Made by a program: the position numbers and the translations under genes
Shown: positions 25,123 through 37,211 of the stretch, piece after piece
Layout: each line of letters opens with the position of its first letter
How positions within the stretch are numbered: the stretch's first letter is position 1
Notes under the pieces: model-generated
Told to the model about the DNA's origin: nothing
Seen by the model: only the letters and a program-made list of their open reading frames with translations
The model's database searches: none
NCBI RefSeq assembly: GCF_901933205.1
Contig: NC_044581.1
Span: forward strand, 9,038,001-9,102,000
DNA from: Camarhynchus parvulus
Lineage: Eukaryota > Chordata > Aves > Passeriformes > Thraupidae
Reading direction: 5' to 3'
DNA: 64,000 nt

Positions 25123-27199
25123 TTCAAATCATATCTATGATCTAATTTGGGTCAGGACAATTATTTTGATAGTTCTGTTGGGCAGATAAGTGAATATAAA
25201 GTGAAAATTCAAATAAAATTCCACCATTTCCTTTAACACATTCCTGGTAATAACACTGAATAGAGGACATTTTAAACAGGTAGCAGTGAACTGACCTGTC
25301 ACATTTTAACCTGCATAATGACGATTTAGAGACACTTGTGGACATATTACAAAGAAGAAGCTTGCCAAAGGCTATCTGGATCTGGGCATTGTAGTTTGAG
25401 AAGATGGATTTGTTGGAAAATTATTTTTCTTTAATTACTATGCTAAAGACAGCTTGAGATGTTGTAAATATTTTTGCCATGCTACACTGACAATAGACTA
25501 ACACTCATAAGAGTTTCTTCATGGTATGGTGAAATTAATTTGGCTATCAGTGCTTGGCAGCTGGATGTGGAGCTGCTCAGATTACAAGCCACAGAAGCAG
25601 TAAAAAATGGGTACTGCTATCATGTGACATGAAAACAAATTTTCTGCTGAAAGCAAGAAATACATGAGTGTTCCTGTAAAAGGTTATACCATTATGAGGC
25701 AATTTCAACTCTTCTACTTGGACCTCATTCTAATATGTGAAAACAGTTCTGCTGTGTTTGTGTGCTGCAAAGATGCATTGATTAGCTGCAGTTCTCTCAC
25801 AGCTGCTCTCTTATTCTGTTTTATTGGATATTTCCTCATTTTGGGAATCTGTTAGTACTGATGTTTTCTCTTGTGTTTACACAAGATGCTTGTTCTCAGA
25901 TAACACAGAAAGACTAATAGTGTTTAAAATATGAGTTCTTTATAAATGTGTGCATAAAATCTGGTTTTATATCCATTACAGTTGTCTTCTTGATATCTGT
26001 ATAAACTTTTATAGAAGTTAGTATGACATGATGACAACAACCTAGCAAAATTCCTATAAAATAAGAAATGTATAATTTATAAATGGAACCTGACACTGTT
26101 CAAACCAAAATCAGAGGACTAGAACATGGATAGAGTTTGTGGCTGGGTCTGTGATTTGTCATGCCTAGGGTTATCCCTAGTAATTTGATCGATGGATACT
26201 CATCAGCAGTGTCTACCAAGAGCCTTAGCCATGTTTTCTGTATTATGTTATCTGTTTTTCACTCACTAACAGATCCCAGTCACAAACTCAAAAGACAGGA
26301 AAACAACAATCATTAGAGAAAGAGAAGTCACACATTTGCTGTGTCAGAAAAAAGAGGTGTTAAAGAGATACCATTCAATACCATGGAGAATTAAATGCTT
26401 CTCTCACAGCCAGACATAACAAGACACAAAGCTACTTAGGAAAAGGTAACAGGTGCAATTAAAGCTACTTTTCATACAGCACCAAATAATGGCAATTTTA
26501 GATTATACTTGACTTCTAGTGGTTTAAACACAGAATAGGACACACAGCAGAGATACAAAGCTCTACCAGTCAGGGGATAACCTGTGGTTTAAGGATTACA
26601 AGGTCATTGCATCACATGAGGATTTCTATGATTGTGAAGCATCTGGAGTAAATGAAGGAAGAATGACACAGTGACCTTTGGAACAAAGTCTTCTAAATCT
26701 TAGAGCACAGACTGGCATTGAGAAAGACAAAAGCTAATTATTATTTTTATGCTTTGAATGTAAACTAAACTAATCGCCAATTAGACAAAAAAAAAAGGAC
26801 ATGTTTGAGTGCAGTATGGGCAGCCCTGTTACACTGCAGCAGGGTGAGACAAACAGACTGGAGATGAGGGAACTTTGACCTCTGTATGTCTTAATTTCTT
26901 TCATTTTCCCTCATCAGCATGCTGTGGTTTAATTGAACTATTGAATTTCAGAACTAGTCTGTTCCTCTGTCTGAACAAAACATAAAAGACCTGAATGAAG
27001 AGACAATGAGAAGAATGAAGGGATGATAAAAAGCATGGGAGGATTTCTTTACTGGGTATAAGAAGGTGTGTAGATATATTCATGTATGTAAGAATTCTTC
27101 AGTCTGCAGCTAAGCAATGACTGACAGATGTAGGCTTTAATCAAAGAAGGACTGTGGAAAGCATGAACACAGGTGTGCTGTTCACTGTTTTTCCAACAG

Positions 27200-27336
27200 A
27201 TGAACTGTGGGGAGCCAGCTGGAGCCAACAGGAGAGCAGCAAAGAAACAAAAGGAGGGGGTTCTTCACACAGCATGGATCAAAGCTACAGTGCTACAAGT
27301 TCACTGGAGTTCAAGGATAGGAAGTCTACAGAATAA
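27200..27336 (+). other. Exon-like stretch, possible terminal exon (unrecognised)
   Basis: A good acceptor (pyrimidine-rich, then CAACAG ending at 27199) precedes an open frame. In one frame it is Ser/Lys-rich (DELWGASWSQQESSK...), ends in TAA at 27334-27336, and is followed by an ATTAAA hexamer near 27353. A second frame stays open to 27409. No relatives recognised. It could be an exon of an unannotated plus-strand transcript, or chance. Confidence 0.2.
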
Positions 27337-27951
27337 ATGTCCACAAAGCTTTATTAAACACACAGAAACCATCCCTGATCCAAGAAACTCCTCAGCTCTG
27401 ATTGACTGAATGCCAGAGGATGTGTAGAACAAGTACAGACACACATGGCTTGTTCTTACATTCTTCTCTAAACACCTGCTTGTGGCTGCTACTAGAGACC
27501 AGATACTGGGCTAAAAGTACTTTTTGATCTGACTCAACACTAGAACATAAAAAATAAGTCTGACTGAAACCAGATCATATTGTTAGGCTGAAGAGTCAAA
27601 TATAGGAAAAGTAAGAAATCAGATTATTTTAGAGTCTATTAGCTTTACCTTCTATTAAATTCCATAAATAGATATATGTTTTAACTAAGAAAATGGTGCT
27701 ACCACTTTCTGCCAGTGAAAACACTTCATTTAATGGAGAAGTTATCATTACTCACAGTCATTTCTAATATTATGCAGGAATTCTACAGGAACAACAGCTC
27801 ACATTACAGAATGATGAAACATTACCTGTGCCTGAAGCTTGCATATCTTGCACTTTTTCCATACAGTATATTGTATGTGTGTTTGCTAAATAGCTGTTAG
27901 TGTGGCTCTGTGTAGCATCTCAGAATGAATCCTGACTACTTTTTGTTTCAG

Positions 27952-28036
27952 ATTACGAATGCTTGGACAAGACCATTCTAAAAGGCAGCTTGGCACAGGG
28001 TGCTGCTTTCTCTGGCTATGCAGAACAGAATGTCAG
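27952..28036 (+). other. Exon-like stretch with both splice sites (unrecognised)
   Basis: 85 bp bounded by a strong acceptor (ctactttttgtttcag) and a donor (CAG|gtatgc). Two of three frames are open; one reads YECLDKTILKGSLAQGAAF. The frame also stays open past the donor to 28151. I do not recognise the peptide. It could be an exon of a non-coding or unknown transcript, or chance. Confidence 0.2.
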
Positions 28037-28649
28037 GTATGCTAATTACTGGGTGACTGAGCACACAGGCATTCCTTACACACATGTGGTGGCTGCTACA
28101 GAGCACAAGAAAGATCTTTTTATTCCCCATAAAATCAGTGCAGTCTGCTAATTGCAGCACAATTAACCAGCTCCTGACACAAGGCCACAAAATCAAGATT
28201 TCATGTCACACTGGGACCAAGGTTAAGTCATGTGTCATAAAGGAATTAAATAATTCTTCAAAGGTGCTCAAATCTGCTGGACAGGGTTGTTTCACAACAC
28301 AAGAGATCACAATTTGATCTACTTTTCAAAGAGAATACACAAATGGAAGCTACACTGAAGGACAAAATGTTAATGTAATTAACAAACTTTTCAAACTTTG
28401 TTCCTTCAGAGGCATAGAAAATGAAATTTATTTATTAAAATTAATGTTATTTTTTGTCGCAGAGAGAGCTGTCCTTACCAGATCCAGTTAAAACAGAGAT
28501 GGGCATGTATCAAAACAGAACTGAGAGAGCTAGAAATATGAATATTTAGAAAATAATGTGACGTACAAGACAAAAAAAAAGTCATTGTGATTTTCCCCCA
28601 TAAGTTTATTGAAATTTTAGTCACAATCCCTAACCTTCTAATGCAAAAG

Positions 28650-28860
28650 AATCGGTTCTGTGGAGTGCCATGGCCTTGAACGCCGTGCACGCAGCGCAGA
28701 GAAAGGCAGCACCTCCGGGCCTGCAGGCTCAGCCAAACACCAAGGGATGGTTCCCCAGTGCCGCCCTGTGTTGCAAACACAGAAGTGCACGGACCGCCCC
28801 TTCCATGTGGGCAGAACGGCTGGTGCTGCTGCTCAGGCACTGCAGGGTATCTGCTCGTGG
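28650..28860. other. CpG-rich patch in AT-rich surroundings; possible retrocopy remnant
   Basis: About 11 CpG dinucleotides in 210 bp, against almost none nearby. Frames are open on both strands (plus 28660-28944; minus 28475-28840) but resemble no family I know. On the minus strand an AATAAA (28605-28610) lies just past the patch, which would fit the 3' end of an old processed copy, but no A-tail is visible. It could also be a small orphan CpG island. Confidence 0.3.
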
Positions 28861-30483
28861 GTTTTTAATCACAGGTCCTTCACTAAGACATGCTCTGCTA
28901 AACACTTTCTTTTATCACTGTTGAATAACAAAAAGAGACATTGATCATATAAGAAAATAATATTTACATGCAATTCCAGTAAACAAGGTAGAAATGCCAG
29001 TAGGTTTGGCTAAACAATTTAAAAGAAATCAAATCCTGTTTGGCAGCAAATCATCCAAGCAGTATTTGTCATCTGTAAGTTATTACTCAAAAGGAAGAGC
29101 ATATAAACTGTGTATTTTGTTTACTCAGTAGCGACCAGGGTGCCAGATATGCTTATATCCTTGAGGATTTTGGATAGCAACAGTTTGTGTACAAGTAGCT
29201 ACTTAGTAGTAGCTGTTTCAGAAGGGGCCAGTCTTGCCTTAAATTGTAACAAATTTATACATTTACTGTTCAAAAGCTTGTACTGCAACAGGACACTAAA
29301 ACTGTATACATTCATGATGTCAAGAAAAGGTGTCTATAAGTTTTTCCATAATCTCTGCATAATTGTTATTCATATTCCTGCTTGTAGTCAGAATTATGAA
29401 TACAGTTCTCCACTATCTTAATTAACACCTCTAATCTAATGCACCTGGTATGTCTGTACAAGGAAAATATTTCTCTGTGGTTTTCACCATGGCAACATGT
29501 TCTGATTGTCAGTGATCAGTCTGTTAGGGCAAGAAAGGTGCCAATATGTAAGCATGTCTGATGCACAAACAACAGGTGCCTTGGAAGCACTTCCCTGTCA
29601 CAAATCCTAAAGCAGTTTTCCCTGAACATAACAAGCAGGAAATCTTTTCTCTAGCCAGCCATATCTCTAGCCAGCCAAAAAACTGAACAGAACAAGCAGG
29701 AAACCTTTTCTCATACAAATTTTTAATAATGTTAGGATACTGATTGACAACAGCACACACAGCACAGAATATTTCTAACTTTATAGTGCAAAGTACACGT
29801 CTTTTATTACATTCTGGAACTGATCCCGAGTTCTTCCTTAAGTTATTTACTCTCTGATAAAGCAGGCCTGGGAGTGTTCTTATTTGTACTTGCTGCCCCA
29901 TGGGCTGCTGCCACAAACATTGCAAGACCATAGAAATATCTGGTGTGTGTCTTTTCCTACACTACACTTCCCTTTGCAGTAATTGCAGAGCAGAGAGATT
30001 TTTAGCTACTGCACATTCCCCTGTAATTCCACTTATATAGGACCCCCTCCTGTAATCAAGAAAGCAATAATTAGATCAGCTGTGTAGTAGCCCATAGTTC
30101 TCTGATCAAGGCAAAGGGTGGCACTTTCACACTGCCCTCAGTAGCATATGGACTTGAATTTGTTATAAAACAAATCCTGCAAATACACCTCGATGCAGTG
30201 GCTGAAGAACTGAGAGGTTCAGGCTAGTTACTTCTTCTCTTTCATATTAACAATAAATGAGGTTATAACATCAATTTGCAGGGTCTCAGTAGATACATGA
30301 TACTTGATAATCATTATTCTGCAATCACCTTCTAGACAAACATCCAGGGGATCCTTCTGATTGTAAAAGTCTTCTTGGTAGAGTTCTGAATACAAGTTCC
30401 ACATTGTGGATTTGCTATTTGCCATGTATTAGGTACTCTGTAAATCCTTTCAAGGGAGGCTCTTATGGCATGGAAGGATGGGC

Positions 30484-30520
30484 AGAGACTTTGGGCAGAG
30501 ACTCTTAGCCCAAAGTCTCT
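30484..30520. repeat. Perfect 13-bp inverted repeat (hairpin)
   Basis: Arms AGAGACTTTGGGC (30484-30496) and GCCCAAAGTCTCT (30508-30520) are exact reverse complements around an 11-nt loop. The left arm overlaps a direct repeat of GGGCAGAGACT. No T-run, tRNA feature or known microRNA seed recognised. Confidence 0.8.
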
Positions 30521-33451
30521 CAGCATTTTGAAGTGAAACTCTTTTTCTCAGAATAAATTTGCAAGAGATAGAAATATCAATTAAAATTTACATTTAGGGA
30601 TGCAAACACGGCTGTTTGAAAATGCTCAATGATAGTGTAAATTACAGAACATCCACCAGAGGGAAGCTCATGCATTCATTCAGAGTAAGATAAATAATTT
30701 GAACAATGGAAGAAACACACACCTGATTTTTAAGGCAAAGCAAATTCTATTTTAATTGTTTCATAGCAGGAACATGGACTTTTTGAGCTTGGAAAGTTTT
30801 CAGAAGTTATTTGCCCATCTAAAAGTAACAGACTTACAGAAAGTTTCCTGGATTGATGACTGACTTATTGCACTACTTGTAATATGCATGTACACAAAAA
30901 ACTTAAACTGTGTTTTTTAAACATACAGATGCAGCTTAATTTCACTGCTGTGATGAAGTAGACCAGAGCTTCTGTGATCTGAAGTCCAAATGCACATACA
31001 TTAAAGCCCACCCACATGTAACCACTAGAGTAAAGTACTGAATTGTTTAACCACTGTTGTTTTTAGCAGTTATTGACTACGCTATATTGCTCCCCCGTTA
31101 ATGGAAATATTTGCTAAATTGCCTATAAAGTTTGTGTTCTACTAATTTAAATTTGATTAATAACAGACTCTTTTAGAGAATATTAAAGACAGCTTAATGT
31201 CTGAAGTTTTCTTAGGGATCCAGGAGTCACATAGAGCCATTCAGGAACATGTTCCTGAGCTTAACTCTAATGTCTGAGATATTTAGTCTAATAGCCTAGC
31301 TTCAGAGTCTTACTCAAGGAAATCTTAGCAGTCCAACACTTCTTTGGAATTTTTCTGAAACAGAAATTCCAGACTGTGGCTGCAATTGAAAGACTAATTT
31401 GTTTCCTTGCTTAAATGAAAGACACAGCCAGAGGCAGAGGCCATTTGGCAAGCAAACTTCAACTCAAGTGGAGAAAGGTGTATCTGGAAAATGTAAGGCC
31501 AGATGCTTCAGAAGTTCAACCACATCCATACACTACTGGATTAGAACTATACTTATACCAATGTTTGTTCACACAACTGCTCTTTTCCACCAAAAATAAA
31601 GTTATACAAAAAAAATCCTACAGAGGTGTCACACAATGATACAGAACATACAAGTCCTTTTAGGGATCCTTGGTAGATTGAGGGCTGGCCGCAAGATTGT
31701 AGCTACACTTAAAGCACTTATGACATAAAAATTTACTTAAGAGCATACCTTATTGTTATCTACATTTTCTAGCAGTTTGTGTATTTTACTGCTACACAGG
31801 ATTTTTAGCAATTATCCCAGTTTTCAGTTAAGCAGAGTTTCTATAATCGGTGTAGCTTTCTTTACTATCTAAAGTCTTTGGTTATGTAGGCTTTTAGTCA
31901 CCTGAGCCCTCTGCAATTCAGGTCAAAGTCTTGATAATCAGTGTGTGACACAACAATCATAATCTAGATTGACTTTACTTAAAGAACCTGCCAGTCCCTG
32001 CAGCACTGGGTGACAAGAGGTACTGGATATCTCTCTTTCCAATAAAAATCTGCAACTTAGTTCAATCTAGATGTGCCACTGGCAATAAACTAAAATAGTC
32101 TATGAAGATATTTCTGGAGAAATAATATGTGTAAAGGTGACTTCATTGGAAGAAGAGATCCTGCCCAGCACTTCCTCCCATTAGTTAATTTTCACATGTG
32201 GTTTTCAGAAATTCCCTTCAGAATACAAACAGCTTCTTTCATTTTTTCCCCTACCCGATATTGATTAAATGTGGGTAAAAATGAAAGGAACTGGAATCGT
32301 GTATCAGATTAAATCCCAATTAAAATCTGTATTACACAAATAGTATTTTGAAGATATAATACTTGACTTCAGTGGGGTTATTCTGGATTTGCTTTTGATC
32401 TTATTATACTCTTACAAGAGCAAAACCAGCTAAGCTGCTTTGGGGGTGCTGATGTTACAATCCCTTTTCCATGGTGAAAAATAGTTTTAAACTTAATACT
32501 ATGCACTACATTTGCCAGATTTGTAAAATTAGGAAAATAATCAGCATCGCATTCTTAAATTTAAGAAAGGTATAAATAACTCCTTTGTTTCTGCAAACTT
32601 TTTTTAGTGGTAAATACCCTTCCAGTTCCACTTCTTGAATATTTCTGTTGGCTCTGCTGTTCTAGTTCCTCCTTTAACATTTTAGAAATGAACTTCAAAA
32701 TATGTTTTGAAATCAGGATAACAAAATAGTTTCATACTCTTTGGCCAGGCTCTGAAGAACTTAGGATTCATTTAGGATTTGAGCACTGCACTGACTACCA
32801 AGTTTCCTAGGAAAAGTCATAAAAATCATAGCCCATTGCTGGTACAGCAGGACAATAATGTAGTCATATCTTTTCTCTCTGACATGGAGCATTTCCTCCT
32901 GTAAGTCTACATCCAGACAGAATACTCTGATGGTTATTGTTTGATAAAGAGCTACAATTTCCCAGAGAATTAGAAACACAACTCCTACCCACTTTGTTGT
33001 ACCAGTATAGTATAAAGAGTTGATTTCCTTTATGCCAGGGTATTTATAAATATGATTGACTGTTTTCTGCTGAATTAAAAAATATGACATGAAGGTAGTA
33101 AGCACAATTTTTTGTGCTTTAAAATTTTTGCCGAACATATAATGCCCATTTATAGTTTACCTGCTACTCCTCTGTTTTTTGTTTTTATAAAATAAAGTGC
33201 CAAGTTGTTCATAGGAGCAAGAATAGAATAACATAAAAAGGGTTTCTTTCTCCTCACAGCCGTTGATTAGATCAGTAACATCAAAACAGTAGTACATTTC
33301 TTTAAATAGGGACACTTTAGAAAGACCACCAACATGCTGTAAAATTTGCTGAAGCACAATGGATGTATAACTAATAGCAAAGTCAGGTCCTGCATTGTAT
33401 TTTTACTTTTGCTTTGTATGCAAAAATACCCATCCTCCTAAACAACAGGAA

Positions 33452-33485
33452 CTGCCATATGTGGCCATCTGCCATATGTGGTCAG
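33452..33485 (+). repeat. Duplicated 17-bp motif with CATATG E-boxes, upstream of the receptor gene
   Basis: CTGCCATATGTGG occurs at 33452-33464 and again at 33469-33481, a 17-bp period. Each copy holds a palindromic CATATG E-box. It lies about 150-180 bp upstream of the candidate receptor start, so a promoter role is possible but only inferred. Confidence 0.5.
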
Positions 33486-33587
33486 ATGTCTGTAAGAGTA
33501 AACATGAGGATGTGAGCTCATAGTCTGCATTAGCCTTCAGAATGTCAGTTAGAGGAGAACTTTCAACTAGTTCACCAACACCTGCGG

Positions 33588-33594
33588 AATAAAA
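33588..33594 (+). promoter_or_regulatory. TATA-like element before the receptor gene
   Basis: AATAAAA, flanked by GC-rich bases, 40 nt before the ATG at 33634. It could place a start site in about 33615-33625, but the match to a TATA box is imperfect and this AT-rich genome has many such strings. Confidence 0.2.
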
Positions 33595-33633
33595 GCCGAG
33601 CACAGAGCAACCAAGAACAGAAGAATTTCCAGA

Positions 33634-34645
33634 ATGAGTCAAGCTGAGGGAAAGCAGTGGGAACTCAGCATGGAATATTGTGAGGTCAGTAGTCTGCGTA
33701 ATACTGGCCTTGTCATTTATAATTGGCACCCCTGGGAACTGCATAGTCATCTGGACTGTTTGTACAAAAATGAAGAAAGTATCTCTTTCAGTCCTGCTGA
33801 TCTTGAACCTGGCCGTCGCTGATGTCCTTGTACTGATCACTTTACCAATCTGGATTTACTCTTTTGTTGACTCGTGGGTTTTTGGAGTCATCTTCTGCAA
33901 AATGCTGGTTTTCATTATTTACTGCAGCATGTATGCCAGTATATTTCTGATTACAGCACTCAGCTTGGAGCGGCTACTGGCTGTGTTTTACCCTTTCACA
34001 ATTCAAACATACAGAAGAAAAGAAAAAATTTCTTTGATTGTGTTCCTCATTTGGTTCCTGTCTGTTGCCTTTGGCATTTCTGTCATTCCATTTCAAGAGA
34101 CAGAAGAAATGAACGGTCGACTTCTATGCACGTGTCGCAACTATTCTTCTAATAGACAGAAAGTGTCCTATCTTCTGCTGGAGACCCTTGCAGGTTTTGT
34201 AATCCCTTTCTTAATTATTTGCACTTGTTATGTGTGTGTTGCAAGAAGAATAAGCAGAATGACTTACCAATCCAAGCAGCGATCGGAACGTCTCATTGCC
34301 AGCGTTGTGGTGGCTTTCATTCTGTGCTGGTTCCCTCACCACATCTTTAACATCCTGGATGTCATTTCTGTTGAAATAGAGCTCTCTAATGAGAAGATGT
34401 CTTTGGCACTGGAAGAAATTGTAGACAAAGGAGCATACATCTCTGGAGCACTTGTATTCATCAGTAGCTGTATTAACCCTCTGCTTTATGCTTTTGCTGC
34501 ACGAAGGTTTCAGAACCACCTGAGGTTTGCCAAGATGTCAAAGCTATTTGAACAGATCAGTCAGACTGTGGCAGAGGAAGACAAGAAAAGAAATCTGGTT
34601 GTAGCCAAACATGAAGATCCTTTGGTAGGCATAGAAAATCTCTAA
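33634..34645 (+). CDS. LTB4R: Leukotriene B4 receptor 1-like GPCR, single exon, frame break near the start
   Basis: A class A chemoattractant-type receptor of the plasma membrane; the family binds leukotriene B4, couples to Gi and recruits leukocytes. The open frame covers 33680-34645 (321 codons). Numbering from 33680: helix 1 with GTPGN (Asn20), helix 2 LAVAD (Asp48), Cys73 for the disulfide to loop 2, ER-L (97-99) in place of DRY, a sequon at Asn154, CWFP (216-219), NPLLY (266-270), then helix 8 and a tail with AKMSKLFE, reminiscent of BLT1. This frame has no ATG: a TGA lies at 33635-33637 and only a GTG at 33680. ATGs at 33634 and 33670 are in another frame. Removing one G of GGG 33659-33661 would join the ATG at 33634 to helix 1 and give 336 residues. 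So either a base error, a real inactivating insertion, or an unseen upstream exon. The exact paralogue is uncertain. Confidence 0.8.
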
Positions 34646-35660
34646 CAAGGAACTCAGTGAATAATCTGTGTCATTTCTTCAGCAGTCCTTTCTCCTCATT
34701 CTCTCAGTTTCATTTACTGAGCAGTCCAGGGAAAGCTGTAGAGACAGAAAAGCTTTTGGGGTTTTTTTTCTTGTGTGTTTTGTAAGAATTGGCATGAACA
34801 ACCTTGCTCAGTTCATAAATTATTATTCACATCATGAAATGAGCACTATTTCACTGTTGCTGAGAACCTCAACAAGGTGGCTAAAAGCTAAAATTGTGAG
34901 GAATACAGCATTGTTACTTTCCATTAAAATTATTTCTGATTTCTAGAAAGTCTGTGTGCAGAAAACAGAAAATAACTGCATGTGGAAAAGGGAGACTTTG
35001 AAAGCTTGAAACTAATGAAACTAAGGTTTTTTTCAGAAAAAAAAAGTTGTTAAATGTTCAAAAATCCTTATACAATCTAAAGTTTTAAGTAGTTAAATTC
35101 TTTATATGGCTAAGAATGGTTTTAAAGGGTACTAATGACACAAAACTCTTGTGGGTTGATGGAAAATTCAAAGCTATTTTTTATTTATTACTATATTTAG
35201 GTTTGAAAGTAATAAGGGCTGTTTACACAGTCAAGCTCATTTATCTTGGGGTAATAGGTTTGAACAAGTAAAACATGGAGTATGAGAACTGTGTTGTATG
35301 GCAAACCTCACTGCAGACTGCATGCTGTATCTGAGGGCAAACACATTGTATACTTCTGTGGCAATTTGATGTATTAAATATATATACTTTGAGTATCCTC
35401 AAAAATTTGGATTCAAAGAAGTTAAGCTTCCAAGATGTCTATTAAATTGTGGAAGAATTGGATCAGGCTCAGGTGAGGAGGAAGGAGACATCCTTCCTAT
35501 TAATTTTATGTGTAAGAAAATTATGGTAGTAGTACAAAGTGTCTCATATCAGAAGAACTTCACCTTGCAAATAAAAGAGTTATATTTTTCTTTTCTTATA
35601 GAATAGTGGACTTTGCCATAGAAAAGCAATAAAATTAGTGTTTTCAAGGGCTTTAGTTTT
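34646..35660 (+). other. Probable 3' UTR of the BLT1-like receptor
   Basis: Follows the stop codon at 34643-34645 and has no further coding potential that I recognise. It ends near the poly(A) candidates at 35570 and 35628. Extent is inferred. Confidence 0.4.
35628..35633 (+). terminator. Candidate poly(A) signal of the receptor gene
   Basis: AATAAA about 980 bp after the stop, followed by T/G-rich sequence (TTTTGTGAATGTGTGT) that would serve as a downstream element. Other hexamers are at 35570-35575 and 35990-35995. Confidence 0.45.
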
Positions 35661-37211
35661 GTGAATGTGTGTAAACTCACTGTGAAAAATTGCATGGCAT
35701 CAAGTGTTTGCTTTTGAACTTTTATTTATTTCAATTGTGCTTAACATTTTTTACACTTGCTTTGTAAATTTTTAAGTCAAACATTTGTAATAAGATCAAG
35801 ATAACTACTGATTATGAAGCATATTGTAATTTCATATTCCTTGTTCTGGACAGTTGCTAAATAGCTACATTACTCATCTTTACAAAGAAATTACAAATAC
35901 TAACCAGCCATTAATTTTTGAAATTTTGAATAATTTTGAATTTTGAAGTGAAGGATATTTGAGTTGTATTAATTTAGTTTGTAAACTGAAATAAACATGG
36001 GGAAGTAAAATCCTTAGCTACTGATGGAAGAATATTTCTCTAAACTTTGCATATGTATTTGTTATTCCTGCTTCTTATCAAAAAGTATTTTTTCTCCTGA
36101 ATAGAAGTCCACAGCACAGAGGGTTTTCCTTCAACAGGACTCCTTCACTGAAATTAAAGAAAACTTTAGCAAGATCTTGTTTGCAACAAAAACTAAGCAA
36201 CAGATGAAACACTTTAGACTTGACCCCAGCCTCTACGTACCACTATTTTTCACCTCTCTAATGGCTTTTAATTGCTATAGGGCATTCAATAGAGCAATGT
36301 GACACTGTCTCACAAAAAAAGCAGCAGTTTCAGTTATCTGCTCATAAAAAAGTGAAGCTGTATTTCCCAATATGTTCTTGAGATAGGAATCACTCACTAT
36401 TCAACAACACAGAGCAGACCAGGAGATTTACCATCTGATGAGCACATGAGCACTGCAACTGAACTTCTAGGCCACAAAGAGTCAAGTATTTCTCAACTCA
36501 GAGTGTGAGAAAACACCCAGGCAAACTTTAGTACAAGCTGCGTGACCAATAATTTTTTTCTATCAGTCTGTGCCTGAATTTTCTGCCTCCATATTAATTT
36601 TTCACATTTTCTCCATTGCTTTTTACTTACAGTACTGAAGTCCTTGTACATCAGGAGGTCCACCGAGGAGCTAGAGCTGTCCCGCTTAATTTCTCATTAA
36701 TAGCCTTGGTTCTATGTCCAGTAGACAGTCATTTCTAAGAACTGTGTTTCTTTTGAAGCCTGTTTGAGAAGTATTAGAACATGCTAAAACAGCAACATTA
36801 ACTAATTTCATTTTTATGTAGAGTAAATAGAGTTAATTTTTGCAGTTGGTATGCACAGTTAAAATCCTCACCGATTTAATATTTGTGTCAGCACAACTGT
36901 CATGTAACTGGGACCATAAGAGTCTACCTAAAAGTACAAGCAGATGACTTGGTTGTCTGCTGCTTCCTTGAGCAGGTACACATCAGGCCTAGCAATGCAG
37001 CCAGATTTTGCACTTCATCAGTGCTAACATGCTCTCATCTCTATCTGTTGCTCAAGCTAGATCAAAATAGTGACCGCCTAGTAACTTGAGACACACTCAG
37101 ATTCTCCTGGGAAAATAGAGGCTTCATGTCATTTGAGTTCCTCTTTTTTTCTTTCTTTTTTTCTTCCTAACCCTTCTACCCTTGTTTATGAGGTCTTCTA
37201 TGTGTTTTCAG

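Larger units (their letters stand above)
20001..33450. other. Intergenic or uncharacterised non-coding DNA
   Basis: No recognised gene in about 13 kb. Contents noted separately: a CR1 tail at 25072-25122, exon-like stretches at 27200 and 27952, a CpG-rich patch at 28650, and an inverted repeat at 30484. Everything else is AT-rich and shows no splice-bounded reading frame that I recognise. Confidence 0.6.

Noticed and set aside
33403..33840. 145-codon minus-strand frame over the start of the receptor gene
   Set aside because: Antisense shadow of the receptor coding region, with no family resemblance.
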